Shown: in pieces, positions 36,610 to 45,245 of the stretch
Layout: every line of letters begins with the position of its first letter
How positions within the stretch are numbered: the first letter of the stretch is position 1
Assembly: GCA_028280635.1 (NCBI GenBank)
Contig: JANQLM010000019.1
Location: 1 to 64,000 of the forward strand
Direction: 5' to 3'
DNA: 64,000 bases
Source of the DNA: Halieaceae bacterium
GTDB taxonomy: Bacteria; Pseudomonadota; Gammaproteobacteria; Pseudomonadales; Halieaceae
Translations under genes and position numbers: made by a program
Notes under the pieces: generated by a model
The model's database searches: none
Seen by the model: the letters and a program-made list of their open reading frames with translations, nothing else
What the model was told of the DNA's origin: nothing

Positions 36610-37245
36610 CTAGAACTTCCCGGTCAGCATCAGCACCCCATCCTTCTCCTGCATATCCACATGCTGCAGGTAGGTCACCCCCAGCAGCACCATCTCCGGA
36701 AAGCCGCCTTCGATCACTGAAGCCTGCACATGTTGCACGTTGATGCCGCCCACATTGACGCTGTTTAGCATAACCGACCAGGCATTGGCGACGCCGGAGG
36801 CGGTGGAGACGCGGCTGCGCGGCGCGTTCTCGAAATCCACCCCCAGGGCCCGGGCGGTATTGCTGTTCATGGCGACAATGTTGGCGCCGGTGTCCACCAG
36901 CACCGTGGTGCCGAAGCCGTTGATGGTGGCATTGGTAATGTACTGGCGGTTGGCATTGCGGCGAATGCGCACGGTGCTGGCGGCGGGTTTGACGAAGTTG
37001 GTGCTGATGCGGGTGGAGACGGTCAGCGTCATGCGCTCGCCGTTAACGTCGGCCAGGGCTTCCCGGGAGTTGGCCTTGAGCAGGGCCACACCTTTCCACT
37101 GCTGGCCTACTTTGATCATTTTCTGCTCGCCGTCGATCTTCAGCAGGGCCGCGCCCTTGAACAGGCCCAGCACCTCCACATCGGCCCGCGCCGCACCGGA
37201 GAGGGTGAGGAGCAGGACCAGGCAAATCAGGTAACCAGTTTTCAT
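36610..37245 (-). CDS. Retropepsin-like periplasmic aspartic protease (TIGR02281 type)
   Basis: A 211-aa exported protein. A signal peptide ([21 protein letters not shown]) is followed by a region with a short SH3-like stretch ([20 protein letters not shown]) and then an aspartic-protease domain with the catalytic loop [29 protein letters not shown], and [26 protein letters not shown]. Such single-domain clan AA proteases are thought to dimerise like retropepsins. The physiological target is unknown. ATG 37245 is chosen over a GTG 18 bases upstream because it begins the signal peptide. Confidence 0.88.
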   Translation of the reverse strand: MKTGYLICLVLLLTLSGAARADVEVLGLFKGAALLKIDGEQKMIKVGQQWKGVALLKANSREALADVNGERMTLTVSTRISTNFVKPAASTVRIRRNANRQYITNATINGFGTTVLVDTGANIVAMNSNTARALGVDFENAPRSRVSTASGVANAWSVMLNSVNVGGINVQHVQASVIEGGFPEMVLLGVTYLQHVDMQEKDGVLMLTGKF

Positions 37246-37365
37246 ATTTCTTGATCCCGTCACGGCTTTCGAGTCTAGACGAGGGCGGGGGCTTTGCCTA
37301 TTAGTCGGTATCTGCCCTATCCGGCCCCGGTGCTACAGTGGGGTGAATACGCTGGGAGGCTCACG

Positions 37366-37815
37366 ATGGACGAGTTGGTAATACGCCCGCTGGAGGCGAG
37401 TGATGAACCGGAATGGCGGCGGCTGTGGACGCTGTACCTGGAATACTACGAAAGCGAGGTCTCGGAAGAGGTCTACCAGACCACCTGGCAGCGACTGCTG
37501 TCGGGTCTGCCCAACGAGTACCGGGGGCTGATGGCTTTCGCCGATGGCCGCTCGGTGGGGCTCACCCACTACCTGTTTCATCGCCATTGCTGGCGCATTG
37601 AGAACGTGTGCTACCTGCAGGACCTGGTGGTGGATACCGAGATGCGCGGCAAGAGCGTGGGCCGGGCGCTGATCGAGGCGGTATACGCCGCCGCCGACGC
37701 CGAGGGCTGCCCTCAGGTGTATTGGACCACCCAGCATTTCAATGACGCGGGGCGCCGGCTATACGACCGCGTGGGAGAGTTGACACCGTTCATCAAATAT
37801 CAACGACAACAATGA
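37366..37815 (+). CDS. GNAT-family N-acetyltransferase
   Basis: A 149-aa GCN5-related acetyltransferase. The acetyl-CoA binding region is LQDLVVDTEMRGKSVGRALIEAVYAAA (R/Q-x-x-G-x-G/A variant RGKSVG), followed by VYWTTQHFNDAGRRLYDRVG at the C-terminus. The substrate is unknown; such free-standing GNATs modify amino groups on small molecules, antibiotics or proteins. ATG 37366 is chosen (LVIRPLEASDEPEW begins the domain); the 24 residues upstream look noncoding. It is divergent from the aspartic protease and convergent with the second FecR gene. Confidence 0.85.
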   Translation: MDELVIRPLEASDEPEWRRLWTLYLEYYESEVSEEVYQTTWQRLLSGLPNEYRGLMAFADGRSVGLTHYLFHRHCWRIENVCYLQDLVVDTEMRGKSVGRALIEAVYAAADAEGCPQVYWTTQHFNDAGRRLYDRVGELTPFIKYQRQQ

Positions 37816-37851
37816 CACCTCGACACAGAGAAGCCGGGCTTCCCGGACGAC

Positions 37852-38631
37852 CTAGATGTCGGTATTGGGGATCGCCTGGTTAAAGGTAGGAATCACCCCC
37901 GCGGGCAATTCTCCAGTGGTCTCCAGCGCCACATCGGCGCCATTCTCGCCGTCGTCGGATGAGTCCCCAGGCTGATCACCGCCAGTATCATCATTTCCTG
38001 CGAGCATGCCATCACTCTGACCACCATCGAAATTGTCAGGCGCTTCCAGAAGCTGTGTCACCTCCCCCGAATCAGAGACGGTACCAAAACTAAAGTCCTC
38101 TCCTTCGCCGAAGGAGATGACAGTATCGGTGCCTGTGCCTGTGTCAACCGTCAGATCGATCGCTCCGTCCCATACTGCCAGAAACATGTCTCCATCGACG
38201 ATTTCGATCTCGAAGTGCGTGCCTTTCGGCCGTATCTTGGAGTCACCCACCATTGTAAACACTGCGGACCGGTTGAGCTTCGCGGTTTCACCTGTTTCAA
38301 GATTCAGCCGCCCGGAAACCAGCCGCGTTTCAAACGCATTTGCGCTCGCCTGGCTGGGATCGTAGCGATAAGCAATCAATGCGAACTCGGAAGAGGGTCC
38401 AAGGCTAAAAGTGGTCCCGTCACTCATAACACCTACAACGGAGCCATCTTCACCCGTGGTGACCACATCTCCGCTTTTCAACCGGGCTCCCGGTTTCGCG
38501 GGCAAGGAGTTGACGAACACATTGCCGCTCAACTGCCTTATCTCACTGCTCTGGGCGCGAGAATAGGGTGCGAAGAGAGCGGACGCTAAAAGTACGACAA
38601 GGACGGTGACGAGCGAGCGAGCGATGACCAT
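37852..38631 (-). CDS. FecR-domain periplasmic protein (copy 2)
   Basis: A 259-aa exported protein with a signal peptide from ATG 38631 (ending FAPYSRAQ) and a FecR-like domain: IRQLSGNVFVNSLPAKPGA, LKSGDVVTTGEDGSVVGV, GTTFSLGPSSEFALIAYRYD, and IRPKGTHFEIEIVDG. The C-terminal third is acidic and low-complexity (GGDQPGDSSDDGENGADV) and ends TFNQAIPNTDI, matching the end of the first FecR protein (TFNQAIINTDE). Unlike copy 1 it is not followed by a cyclase. The shared tail suggests a common partner or processing signal. Function unproven. Confidence 0.85.
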   Translation of the reverse strand: MVIARSLVTVLVVLLASALFAPYSRAQSSEIRQLSGNVFVNSLPAKPGARLKSGDVVTTGEDGSVVGVMSDGTTFSLGPSSEFALIAYRYDPSQASANAFETRLVSGRLNLETGETAKLNRSAVFTMVGDSKIRPKGTHFEIEIVDGDMFLAVWDGAIDLTVDTGTGTDTVISFGEGEDFSFGTVSDSGEVTQLLEAPDNFDGGQSDGMLAGNDDTGGDQPGDSSDDGENGADVALETTGELPAGVIPTFNQAIPNTDI

Positions 38632-38658
38632 CGAGATACCCCTGGATTTGTTGAGCAA

Positions 38659-39059
38659 TGAGTATAGCTTACGCGCAATCTCAATATCCGTCAGTTGTCG
38701 GGTTGACGCATATTTTTCTGAAACTGCGCCGCGTTAAGCTAGTAGGGACAATCTTATTTAACGCCGTCGCAAACCAGAAGTGGTCCAGCCGCAACCGACA
38801 AACGGATATTCTGAAGCGGGATAGACCTATGGCGCTCAAACCAGTGGCCAGATACCCGTAATCGAGCTCCACACCTCACAGAGCTCTCAGTGATCTGGCG
38901 CCCATGGGATTTGCGGCACAGAGTGCAAACTAGAGGCTGGAAACTCTCAGGCCTGGTGGTTCAGACAATGGGGACCCCTCAGTAATGGGAAACCTCTTGC
39001 TGGTTTTGACTACCCTGGTGGGTAGATCAAATACGAGCGGCCCGGGTGAGGCTTGTCCG
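38659..39059. other. 400-base intergenic region
   Basis: No gene was recognised between the second FecR gene and the sialyltransferase-like gene, both read on the minus strand. A good -10-like TATACT lies on the minus strand at 38666-38661, just before the FecR start, without a convincing -35. A 7-base inverted repeat (GCGTTAA / TTAACGC) lies at 38731-38737 and 38758-38764. Confidence 0.4.
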
Positions 39060-40070
39060 TCACGGATCGCTGGCCACGCATTCCACCCCAGCGCGGTGAA
39101 ACAGCGCGATGACGTCGGCCAGGGCCGGGTTGTGAGCCTCGATTACATCGAGGCCATAGGCGACACCCCGCACGCCGGGGTGGGCATTCACGATGCTGAC
39201 CAGCGCTGAGGAGCAGAAGCTGATCACCGCGGCTGGCTCGAGTTCGTGTACCAGCTCCTCCACCGGCCTGTTGTCTTCACACAGGCTGGGGGCCAGGGTC
39301 TGCATCTCAGGGCGTATTTCGCTGGGTGCGGAGGGGTGCGGCTTGAAGATGAATTCGCCCTGCGGCCACGTGGTTTGCAGATAGCGCCGGAAGGCGTTGT
39401 GTAAGCGTTCGGCCACCTCACTCGGCAGTATTTGTACCAGCGGCTGGTCCAGGATCAGCACCCGGTTGGCCAGCGGAGTAAATGCCGGCTTTGCCCTGGA
39501 GACCGGGTGGATGGCGGCAAAGCGCTCTGGGGCGTATACCGAGTCCGGCTGTGAAAACCAGCCCACCAGTGGCCTGTCCGTGGCGTGGATACCCGACAGG
39601 TGGCCTTCGTATAGCCGATAAGACAGTGGAAACAGGCGCATATAGCGCGCCCGCTTTTCCAGCTTGCGGCGCAGGAAGTCGGTGGGTGACGCGTTGTAGT
39701 AGTTGAGGATCCCGTCTTCAAACAGGTTGATGGTGTTGACGTTTGCGGAAAAAAAGAAGTGGTTGCCCGCCGCATGGACGGGGTGCGGCAGGTAGAGGTC
39801 GAACCGTTCCCGGTCAACGCGGCGGCGAGCACGCCAAACCTCAAGGAGCAGCCGTGGCAGGCCCAGGCTTCTTTCGAACACCTGCCACTGGCGAGCGTTG
39901 CCAGCGCCCTGGCCTCCTGCCAGCGGTCGTTCCGAGAAGTTGAATACCACCACCTGTTCCGGCAGGGCCAGCGAGCCACTGAATTCCTCCCAGAACCAGG
40001 AATGAAACTGGGTGTACAGGAAGACAATGCCCAGCCGTACGCTCAGTTGCTCCGGCGCCTCTAAGCCCAT
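39060..40070 (-). CDS. Sialyltransferase-fold (GT52-like) glycosyltransferase, candidate pseudaminic acid transferase
   Basis: A 336-aa cytoplasmic protein with the motifs shared by bacterial sialyltransferases: the acidic motif in INLFEDGILNYYN near residue 118, the HP motif in FIFKPHPSAPSEIRP near residue 240, and the serine pair in VISFCSSALVSIVNAHPG. These fit GT52 and polysialyltransferase-like families that use CMP-nonulosonic acids. It is the last gene of the pse operon, 46 bases after pseI, so CMP-pseudaminic acid is the natural donor. Lst of Aeromonas caviae is a known example linked to Pse genes. The acceptor (LPS, capsule or flagellin) is unknown. Confidence 0.78.
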   Translation of the reverse strand: MGLEAPEQLSVRLGIVFLYTQFHSWFWEEFSGSLALPEQVVVFNFSERPLAGGQGAGNARQWQVFERSLGLPRLLLEVWRARRRVDRERFDLYLPHPVHAAGNHFFFSANVNTINLFEDGILNYYNASPTDFLRRKLEKRARYMRLFPLSYRLYEGHLSGIHATDRPLVGWFSQPDSVYAPERFAAIHPVSRAKPAFTPLANRVLILDQPLVQILPSEVAERLHNAFRRYLQTTWPQGEFIFKPHPSAPSEIRPEMQTLAPSLCEDNRPVEELVHELEPAAVISFCSSALVSIVNAHPGVRGVAYGLDVIEAHNPALADVIALFHRAGVECVASDP

Positions 40071-40116
40071 AGATGGGGCGTGCTCACACCCGGTGGGACC
40101 AGTGGATCGTGCCGGG

Positions 40117-41166
40117 TCATTCCAGCAGCTCCCACTTCACCGGTGTGTTGCCGGCGATGTCGCGGCTGGCCTTGCGGCCAATCACCTCGTCCAGGTGTTT
40201 GGGCGCGAGGCCAAAACCCGGCCGCACGCTGCGCACGCAGCTCGCGTCGATGGTATCCCCGGCCCTGATATCGCGCACGAAGTAGAGCGAGCGGCGGAAC
40301 TGCACGTTGCCCTGCTCACTGGACTTGCGCCCGTAGTCCACCTCCCCCAGCGCCTTCCAGGCGGTCAGAGTGTCTTTGCAGAGTGCCTGCAGGTCCTGGG
40401 GTTCCAGGGAGAAGCTGTCATCCGGCCCACCGCCACTCCTGTCGAGGGTGAAGTGCTTTTCGATGATGGCGGCGCCGAAAGCCACGCTGGCGACGGCGGC
40501 GGCATTGTCCAGGGTGTGGTCAGAGAGCCCGGTCACCAGACCGAAGCGCTCCATCATGTCGGCGATAGTGCGCAACTTGTAGTCTTCCGGCGGGGCGGGA
40601 TAACCGCTCACACAGTGCAGGATCGCCAGTTGGGTGCAGCCGCCCTGCTTCGCGGCATCGACCGCCTCCTGGATTTCTTCCTGGTCGGCCATGCCGGTGG
40701 AGATGATCATCGGCTTGCCGGTGCTGGCCGTATAGCGAATCAACGGCAAATCCACGGCTTCAAAGGAGGCGATCTTGTAGGCGGGGGCATTGAGGTCTTC
40801 GAGCAGGTCGACCGCCGTGGTATCAAAGGCCGAGCTGAATATCTGGATGCCCGCCTCCCTGGCATGCTCAAACAGCGGCTGGTGCCACTCCCAGGGCATG
40901 TGGGCCTCTTCGTAGAGCTCGTACAGGCTGCGGCCGTCCCACAGGCCACCGCTGATGACGAACTCCGGCGCATTGGAATCCAGCGTGATGGTGTCGGGGC
41001 GGTAGGTCTGCAGCTTGACCGCATCGGCGCCCGCCTTCGCCGCTTCAGAGATCATCGTCAACGCCGACTCCAGCTTGCCGTTATGGTTGGCCGAGAGCTC
41101 CGCAATGATATAGGGCGGATGATCTCGTCCAATCTTCCGCCCGGCTATACAGATTTCTGCTGCCAT
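40117..41166 (-). CDS. pseI: Pseudaminic acid synthase
   Basis: NeuB-family enzyme (349 aa) condensing 2,4-diacetamido-2,4,6-trideoxy-L-altrose with phosphoenolpyruvate to pseudaminic acid. Landmarks: IIAELSANHNGKLESAL, ADAVKLQTYRPDTITLDSN, PAYKIASFEAVDLPLI, MIISTGMADQEEI, LAILHCVSGYPAP, GLSDHTLDNAAAV, IIEKHFTLDRSGGGPDDSFS, and a C-terminal antifreeze/SAF domain (DIRAGDTIDASCVRSVRPG). SANHNG and DHTL point to PseI rather than NeuB. It follows pseG after a 110-base gap occupied by a 38-codon frame. Confidence 0.95.
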   Translation of the reverse strand: MAAEICIAGRKIGRDHPPYIIAELSANHNGKLESALTMISEAAKAGADAVKLQTYRPDTITLDSNAPEFVISGGLWDGRSLYELYEEAHMPWEWHQPLFEHAREAGIQIFSSAFDTTAVDLLEDLNAPAYKIASFEAVDLPLIRYTASTGKPMIISTGMADQEEIQEAVDAAKQGGCTQLAILHCVSGYPAPPEDYKLRTIADMMERFGLVTGLSDHTLDNAAAVASVAFGAAIIEKHFTLDRSGGGPDDSFSLEPQDLQALCKDTLTAWKALGEVDYGRKSSEQGNVQFRRSLYFVRDIRAGDTIDASCVRSVRPGFGLAPKHLDEVIGRKASRDIAGNTPVKWELLE

Positions 41167-41169
41167 CGC

Positions 41170-41286
41170 CTAGACCCTCAACCGCTTTGCTAGCGAAGCA
41201 ATCCCATGGTCTCGAAGGACAGCCCCAGCAAACAGACCCGGCAGGCCAATCTCCATAATGCGACTCTCCAATGGGCTCACCTCCAT
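41170..41286 (-). CDS. Possible 38-aa small ORF filling the pseG-pseI gap
   Basis: ATG at 41286 lies just before the pseG stop, in another frame, and the reading frame runs exactly to a TAG at 41170, 3 bases before the pseI ATG (41166). The product would begin MEVSPLESRIMEIGLPGLF and end SLAKRLRV: a short hydrophobic centre and basic tail. No family was recognised. It could be a real coupled peptide, a ribosome-coupling leader for pseI, or the scar of a lost gene such as a pseH at this common position. Confidence 0.35.
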   Translation of the reverse strand: MEVSPLESRIMEIGLPGLFAGAVLRDHGIASLAKRLRV

Positions 41287-42368
41287 GACCTCAACGCTTC
41301 AAGGACTCGAGAACACCCCATGCCATCTACCAGCACGGAACCGCGGCTGAGCGTCCTCTCCAGATAGTCCTCAAAAGTGCCATCGCACCACAGCCGGCCG
41401 AGCGTGTCACCGACTTGCGCACCACTTTCGACGATGATGGCGATATCGAGTTCACTCAGGACCTGCGCCACGGCCTTCTGGTTCTCTGCAATGACGACCA
41501 TTATGGTGGGCAACCCCAGGCAAAAGCGCTCCCAGGACGCGCTGCCCACAGCACCAATCGCCAGGTCCGCCAGGCACATCCGCTGCGCCATATCTGCCAC
41601 CCCGACGCTCACTGTTGCCTTGAACGGCATGCGTTCCGCCAGCAGTCTTACTGTCTCGACATGTGGGGCGGAGGCGCCCAATACAATATCCAGCTCGCAT
41701 TCCGTGGGAAGCGATTCCGCCGTAAGGCTGGCGAGCACCTCACCAGTCACATTCGCGGGGTCGGAGCCTCCCAAAGACACCAGCACTCGCTTTACCGTTG
41801 CCCGCTTGCGCCTGCTCAAACTCTGTTGCCGAAGCGCGGCAAACTCCGGACGTAGCAATGCGTAGTCAGGGCCAATCAAACGGGTGCAGCCGTCGGGCAC
41901 CAGCCGGTCATAATCCACTGGATGTCGGCCCAGGTTCTGGTCCAGCAGCAGGCCGCAGACATGCTGCCTGTCTGCCAGGTCGTCGATCACCATAATCCTG
42001 TCGATTGTTTCGACAAGCTGTTGCTCCCAGCGCGCATCGAGTGCGTAATGATCGGCCACCAGCAGGTCAAAACGCTCGGATGACAGCGCAGCGTGAGTCT
42101 GTGCCGCATCATCAGGCCAGCGGGCGCCCAACCAGGATGTCTCAGCCGCGGCATCATCTGCCGCGCCTTCTCTATCAGCGTCGACGGGCAGCAAGCGCAA
42201 CTCGTGTCCCCTGCTGGAGATCAGGTCCCCCAGGTGGCCGTGATGGGTGCGGCATATGAACCGGCATTGCCCGCCCTGGCGGGCCAGCTCATCCGCCAGC
42301 GTGAGACAGCGCATCACATGGCCGGTGCCAATGTGTGTGCCGGCATCCACGCGGAAAGCCACCTTCAC
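41277..42368 (-). CDS. pseG: UDP-2,4-diacetamido-2,4,6-trideoxy-beta-L-altropyranose hydrolase
   Basis: Releases UDP from the PseH product to give the free sugar used by PseI (363 aa). GT-B-like fold with N-terminal FRVDAGTHIGTGHVMRCLTLAD (His in the GxGHxxR motif is catalytic in PseG), the mid-protein VDHY-type LLVADHYALDARWEQQL, and C-terminal RVLVSLGGSDPANVT, IGAVGSASWERFCLGLPTIMV. Starts at GTG 42368, overlapping pseF by 4 bases. The motif set is that of PseG rather than of NeuC-type hydrolysing epimerases. Confidence 0.95.
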   Translation of the reverse strand: MKVAFRVDAGTHIGTGHVMRCLTLADELARQGGQCRFICRTHHGHLGDLISSRGHELRLLPVDADREGAADDAAAETSWLGARWPDDAAQTHAALSSERFDLLVADHYALDARWEQQLVETIDRIMVIDDLADRQHVCGLLLDQNLGRHPVDYDRLVPDGCTRLIGPDYALLRPEFAALRQQSLSRRKRATVKRVLVSLGGSDPANVTGEVLASLTAESLPTECELDIVLGASAPHVETVRLLAERMPFKATVSVGVADMAQRMCLADLAIGAVGSASWERFCLGLPTIMVVIAENQKAVAQVLSELDIAIIVESGAQVGDTLGRLWCDGTFEDYLERTLSRGSVLVDGMGCSRVLEALRSWR

Positions 42369-43090
42369 CCTTCTTTGGCCTCAGCCTGCATCGCCCGAAA
42401 CAACCATTCGGCGCGTGTCCAGTCCTCCGCAGTATCGATGTCCTGTACACGGTGGGCAGGCAGCTTCACCGGCACCGAGTCCTGGCCAAAAATCATTGTT
42501 CCCTGCCGCCAGGCCTCTGCTGTGCCCCAGTAGAACTGGCCGGCATCATGCCAGGCCTCCTCGAGGTCCTGCGAGCGGCTGGTGAAGTGCTCTGGATGGA
42601 ACATTTCCATGCGTCCATCTTCCTTGATTTTGATCGCGCGCTGCACCGGAAACGTGTAGCGGGCGACAGAGAACGCGTAGCTGCAAGCCTCCCGCAGAAG
42701 CAATTCAAGGCCGGTACGCAGATCCTCAGGCGAAACGAAGGGCGCTGTCGCAAACAGGCAGCACACGTAATCGAGCGCTTCCCTCTGCCCGGATCGCTGC
42801 TCATCAAACCATTCCACCGCGTGTTGGATGACGCGAGCGGCGCTGGTGTGGTCGTCTGCCAGCTCCTGCGGACGCATGAAAGGCACCTCGGCACCCCAGG
42901 TTCTCGCCGTGTTGGCAATTTCCAGATCATCGGTCGACACAACAATCCGGTCGAAACAGCCGCTGGCCTGCGCAGCCTCAATCGACCAGGCGATCATGGG
43001 CTTGCCGCAGAATGGCTTGATGTTCTTGCCCGGGATGCGCTTGCTGCCACCCCGCGCCGGAACAACGCAGAGCCGGGTCAAGGCAGACAC
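42365..43090 (-). CDS. pseF: CMP-pseudaminic acid synthetase (cytidylyltransferase)
   Basis: Activates pseudaminic acid with CTP (241 aa). N-terminal CTP-binding signature LCVVPARGGSKRIPGKNIKPF, then GKPMIAWSIEAAQ, IVVSTDDLEIANTARTWGAE, and VCCLFATAPFVSPEDLR. Length and residues fit PseF (CMP-NeuAc synthetase superfamily). GTG start 43090 lies inside the pseC 3' end (13-base overlap) and the stop overlaps pseG by 4, so the operon is tightly coupled. Confidence 0.95.
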   Translation of the reverse strand: MSALTRLCVVPARGGSKRIPGKNIKPFCGKPMIAWSIEAAQASGCFDRIVVSTDDLEIANTARTWGAEVPFMRPQELADDHTSAARVIQHAVEWFDEQRSGQREALDYVCCLFATAPFVSPEDLRTGLELLLREACSYAFSVARYTFPVQRAIKIKEDGRMEMFHPEHFTSRSQDLEEAWHDAGQFYWGTAEAWRQGTMIFGQDSVPVKLPAHRVQDIDTAEDWTRAEWLFRAMQAEAKEG

Positions 43091-44244
43091 TCGCTGGTGG
43101 CACGCTGCAGGGATTCCACCACGGCATCTTGTTGCTCTTCAGTCATGGTCGGAAACAGCGGAATGCTCATGGCTTCCCGGTAGTAATTCATCGCTTCAGG
43201 GAAATCGTCTTCCTGAAAGCCCATGGCCTGGTAGTAGGGCTGGATATGAATCGGGATATAGTGGAGGTTCACACCGATGCCCTGCTCACGCAGCGATTCG
43301 AACACCCGGCGATGCGCCTCGCTGCTGGAAGCCTGGAGGCGAATCACATACAGGTGAAACGCCGAGCTGCTGTCCGCATGCTCGCCTGGCGTCGTCATCG
43401 GCAGGTCTTGAAGCAGCTCGTGGTAACGTTGCGCGAGCTGCCGCCGGCGCGCCACGAACTCATCCAGCCGCTGCATCTGGCTGATTCCCAATGCCGCCTG
43501 CAGGTCAGTCATTCGGTAGTTGTAACCCAGCTCAAGCTGCTGGTAATACCAGGGCCCATCTGACGGCTTTGTCATCAGCTCATGGTCACGGGTGATGCCG
43601 TGGCTGCGGAACAGGGCCATGCGCTGGGCCAGGGTGTCGTTATTGGTGAGCGCCAGGCCGCCTTCTGCCGTTGTCACTATCTTCACCGGATGAAAGCTGA
43701 ACACGGTGATATCGCTATAAAGGCAGTTGCCGATGTACTCACCCCGATACTTGCCGCCCACTGCGTGGGAGGCGTCCTCGACGATGTGAAAGCCGTAGCG
43801 TTGGCTGAGTTCGTGCAGCGCCGCCATATCGCAGGGCTGGCCACAGAGGTGCACGGGCACCAGCACCTTTGGCAAGCGGCCCTCGCCTTCCGCCTGCTCG
43901 AGTTTGGCAGCCAGCGCCTGCGGGCAGAGGTTGTAGGTATGCGGATCGATATCGACAAAATCAACGCTTGCGCCGCAGTAGAGGCCGCAATTGGAGGAGG
44001 CCACAAAACTGATGGGGCTGGTCCACAGCCAGTCCCCCGGGCCCAGACCCAGTGCCAGGCAGGCGATATGCAGCGCCGAGGTGGCGCTGTTGGCGGCCAC
44101 CGCGTGTCCGGCGCCAACATGTGCCGCCACTTTTGCCTCGAACTCGGGCACCTTGGGGCCCTGGGTCAGGAAATCAGACTGCAATACCTCCAGCACCGCT
44201 TCGATATCCGCTGGGCTGATATCCTGCCTGCCATAGGGAATCAT
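43078..44244 (-). CDS. pseC: UDP-4-keto-6-deoxy-N-acetyl-beta-L-altrosamine aminotransferase
   Basis: PLP-dependent DegT/DnrJ/EryC1/StrS aminotransferase (388 aa) transferring an amino group to C4 of the PseB product. Landmarks: MIPYGRQDISPADIEAVLEV, AVAANSATSALHIACLALG, LVPVHLCGQPCDM, VEDASHAVGGKYRGEYIGN, and the PLP lysine in VFSFHPVKIVTTAEGG. The tail RQLAQRYHELL and HLYVIRLQ are typical of PseC. It overlaps pseB by one base and pseF by 13. Confidence 0.95.
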   Translation of the reverse strand: MIPYGRQDISPADIEAVLEVLQSDFLTQGPKVPEFEAKVAAHVGAGHAVAANSATSALHIACLALGLGPGDWLWTSPISFVASSNCGLYCGASVDFVDIDPHTYNLCPQALAAKLEQAEGEGRLPKVLVPVHLCGQPCDMAALHELSQRYGFHIVEDASHAVGGKYRGEYIGNCLYSDITVFSFHPVKIVTTAEGGLALTNNDTLAQRMALFRSHGITRDHELMTKPSDGPWYYQQLELGYNYRMTDLQAALGISQMQRLDEFVARRRQLAQRYHELLQDLPMTTPGEHADSSSAFHLYVIRLQASSSEAHRRVFESLREQGIGVNLHYIPIHIQPYYQAMGFQEDDFPEAMNYYREAMSIPLFPTMTEEQQDAVVESLQRATSECLP

Positions 44245-45242
44245 CAGATTTTTCCAATCTCACCGAGGTGCTGGTCAATCCACGCCTGGAGCTGGGTGTC
44301 CGTCATCCAATCGGCGTTGGTATCGCTGGCGTACACGAAGCCTTCATCGACCTTCCGCCCATCCTGGATACGCTCCTCACAGGTGTTCCACTCATTGATG
44401 TTGGGAAGAATCTTGAAGTGTTCGTCGTACTCATAGGTGAAGTAGGCGTCTTCCAGGCCCACCATCTGCTCGTGCAGCTTTTCACCGGGCCGGATACCCA
44501 CAATCTCCTGTTTGGCTTCCGGCGCAATCACTCGCGCGATATCGGTAACTTTCATGGACGGAATCTTTTTCACGTAGATTTCACCCCCCACCATATCCTC
44601 GAAGGCCTTCCATACCAGTTCCACCCCCTGCTCCAGGGAAATCATGAAGCGGGTCATCCGGGCATCGGTGATGGGCAGGGTGCCGGTGTCGCGGATGGAC
44701 ATGAAAAAGGGGATGACGGAACCGCGGGAACCCATGACATTACCGTAGCGCACCACGGAAAAGCTGGTGCCGTGCTCGCCGGAGTAGGAGTTGCCCGCTA
44801 CAAACAGCTTGTCGGAGGCGAGCTTGGTGGCGCCGTACAGGTTGATGGGCGAGCTGGCCTTGTCGGTGGACAGCGCCACGACGCGCTTAACACCCTTGTC
44901 GATGCAGGCATCCACAACGTTCATCGCCCCGTTGATGTTGGTCTTGATGCACTCAAAGGGGTTGTACTCGGCGGTAGGTACAATCTTGGTGGCGGCGGCG
45001 TGAACCACGTAATCGACACCATCGAGGGCACGCATCAGTCGTTCTCGATCACGTACATCGCCGATAAAAAACCGCAGGCGCTTGTCACCTTGGAACTTCT
45101 TGGCCATCTCCCACTGCTTCATCTCGTCGCGAGAGAAGACAATGATCTTCTTGGGGTCATACTTTTCCAGCGTCATGGGAACAAAGGTATTGCCAAAGGA
45201 ACCCGTGCCGCCGGTGACGAGGATGGTGGAGTTTGTGAACAT
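44244..45242 (-). CDS. pseB: UDP-N-acetylglucosamine 4,6-dehydratase (inverting)
   Basis: First step of pseudaminic acid synthesis (332 aa): dehydration with C5 inversion of UDP-GlcNAc. SDR core: ILVTGGTGSFGNTFVPMTLE, IVFSRDEMKQWEMAKKF, RFFIGDVRDRERLMRAL, VVHAAATKIVPTAEYNPFEC, VALSTDKASSPINLYGATK (catalytic YxxxK), VVRYGNVMGSRGSVIPFF. The short length and lack of membrane segments distinguish it from WbpM/PglF-type long dehydratases. It follows the flippase gene by 3 bases on the same strand. Confidence 0.97.
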   Translation of the reverse strand: MFTNSTILVTGGTGSFGNTFVPMTLEKYDPKKIIVFSRDEMKQWEMAKKFQGDKRLRFFIGDVRDRERLMRALDGVDYVVHAAATKIVPTAEYNPFECIKTNINGAMNVVDACIDKGVKRVVALSTDKASSPINLYGATKLASDKLFVAGNSYSGEHGTSFSVVRYGNVMGSRGSVIPFFMSIRDTGTLPITDARMTRFMISLEQGVELVWKAFEDMVGGEIYVKKIPSMKVTDIARVIAPEAKQEIVGIRPGEKLHEQMVGLEDAYFTYEYDEHFKILPNINEWNTCEERIQDGRKVDEGFVYASDTNADWMTDTQLQAWIDQHLGEIGKI

Positions 45243-45245
45243 TAT

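Noticed and set aside
37830-37850. Short hairpin between the GNAT and second FecR genes as a terminator
   Set aside because: Only a 5-pair stem and no T-run on either strand.
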